This document shows, in pieces, positions 63,966-64,000 of a stretch of DNA of 64,000 nucleotides. The first letter of the stretch is position 1, and each line of letters begins with the position of its first letter. A program made the position numbers and the translations under genes. Origin of the DNA: Chryseobacterium soldanellicola (GTDB taxonomy: Bacteria; Bacteroidota; Bacteroidia; Flavobacteriales; Weeksellaceae); the NCBI RefSeq assembly GCF_900100115.1, contig NZ_FNKL01000002.1:1-64000 (forward strand), read 5' to 3'. The notes under the pieces were generated by a model. That model was not told the DNA's origin and did not search any database. It was given only the letters and a program-made list of their open reading frames with translations.

Positions 63966-64000
63966 TTAAACCAATCCAAACTGCTCAAAATGATGCGTAA
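63966..64000 (-). CDS. Possible C-terminus of a gene entering from the right
   Basis: The minus strand reads a short open end THHFEQFGLV then stop, followed by a terminator. Ten residues are too few to identify it, but the frame and the terminator together suggest a real gene end. Confidence 0.4.
   Translation of the reverse strand, partial: THHFEQFGLV

Overview
The window looks like chromosomal DNA of a Chryseobacterium-like member of the Flavobacteriia (Bacteroidota). The supporting signs are low GC, promoters of the TAnnTTTG type with a TTG about 18-21 bp upstream, almost no Shine-Dalgarno sequences, the type IX secretion translocon gene sprA in the order ruvA-sprA-gcvH-vanZ, T9SS C-terminal sorting domains, GLPGLI proteins and many secreted lipoproteins. 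No plasmid, prophage, insertion sequence or CRISPR array is visible.

Layout. 1-850: a promoter and leader reading out of the window to the left, then a repeat-rich gap. 850-13100 (minus strand): vanZ-like gene, gcvH, sprA, ruvA, NADP malic enzyme, BadF-type kinase, small coiled-coil protein. 13300-17371 (plus): GtrA protein, PlsC acyltransferase, FucP-like transporter, DUF3810 protein, followed by a possible small RNA on the minus strand. 17843-27311 (minus): a RiPP operon with a cysteine-free GG-leader precursor, two secreted prolyl oligopeptidases, a split LanB dehydratase and a CocE/S15-type hydrolase. 27510-29228: a divergent TPR/AraC-type membrane regulator. 29488-33278: a grasp-with-spasm RiPP operon (precursor, lipoprotein, ATP-grasp, small protein, SPASM protein, GLPGLI protein). 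33355-39355: a VKOR-thioredoxin disulfide-forming protein, four small Cys-rich GG-leader peptides, a C39-peptidase ABC exporter and an HlyD adaptor. So roughly 17.8-39.4 kb is a peptide natural-product island made of three adjacent systems. A Met-tRNA marks its right edge.

39.5-53.4 kb is mostly housekeeping: thioredoxin-like protein, T9SS surface protein, clpX, HIT protein, greA, dtd, FKBP isomerase, two lipoproteins, and a set of membrane-protein genes around a small winged-helix regulator. Two nearly identical palindromes overlap the -7 elements of two promoters in that set. 53.8-57.6 kb carries an unknown small protein, two tail-collar paralogues, a T9SS-sorted protein and a PI-PLC-like protein. 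57.6-63.8 kb (minus) carries a helicase with a membrane hairpin, a SMUG2-type glycosylase, DUF4241 and SMI1/KNR4 proteins, two small exported proteins and a fifth Cys-rich leader peptide.

Two observations tie the accessory regions together. A short conserved leader (core TCCGAAAAGC...AGAGTAGGAAA) lies 16-24 nt before the start codon of the first Cys-rich peptide gene, the orphan Cys-rich peptide gene, the unknown protein at 53868 and the first tail-collar gene. Three of the five Cys-rich peptides also have a C-C-CC-C-C framework like that of knottins, next to a dedicated disulfide oxidase and a leader-cleaving exporter. All functions are read from sequence motifs only; no search was run.
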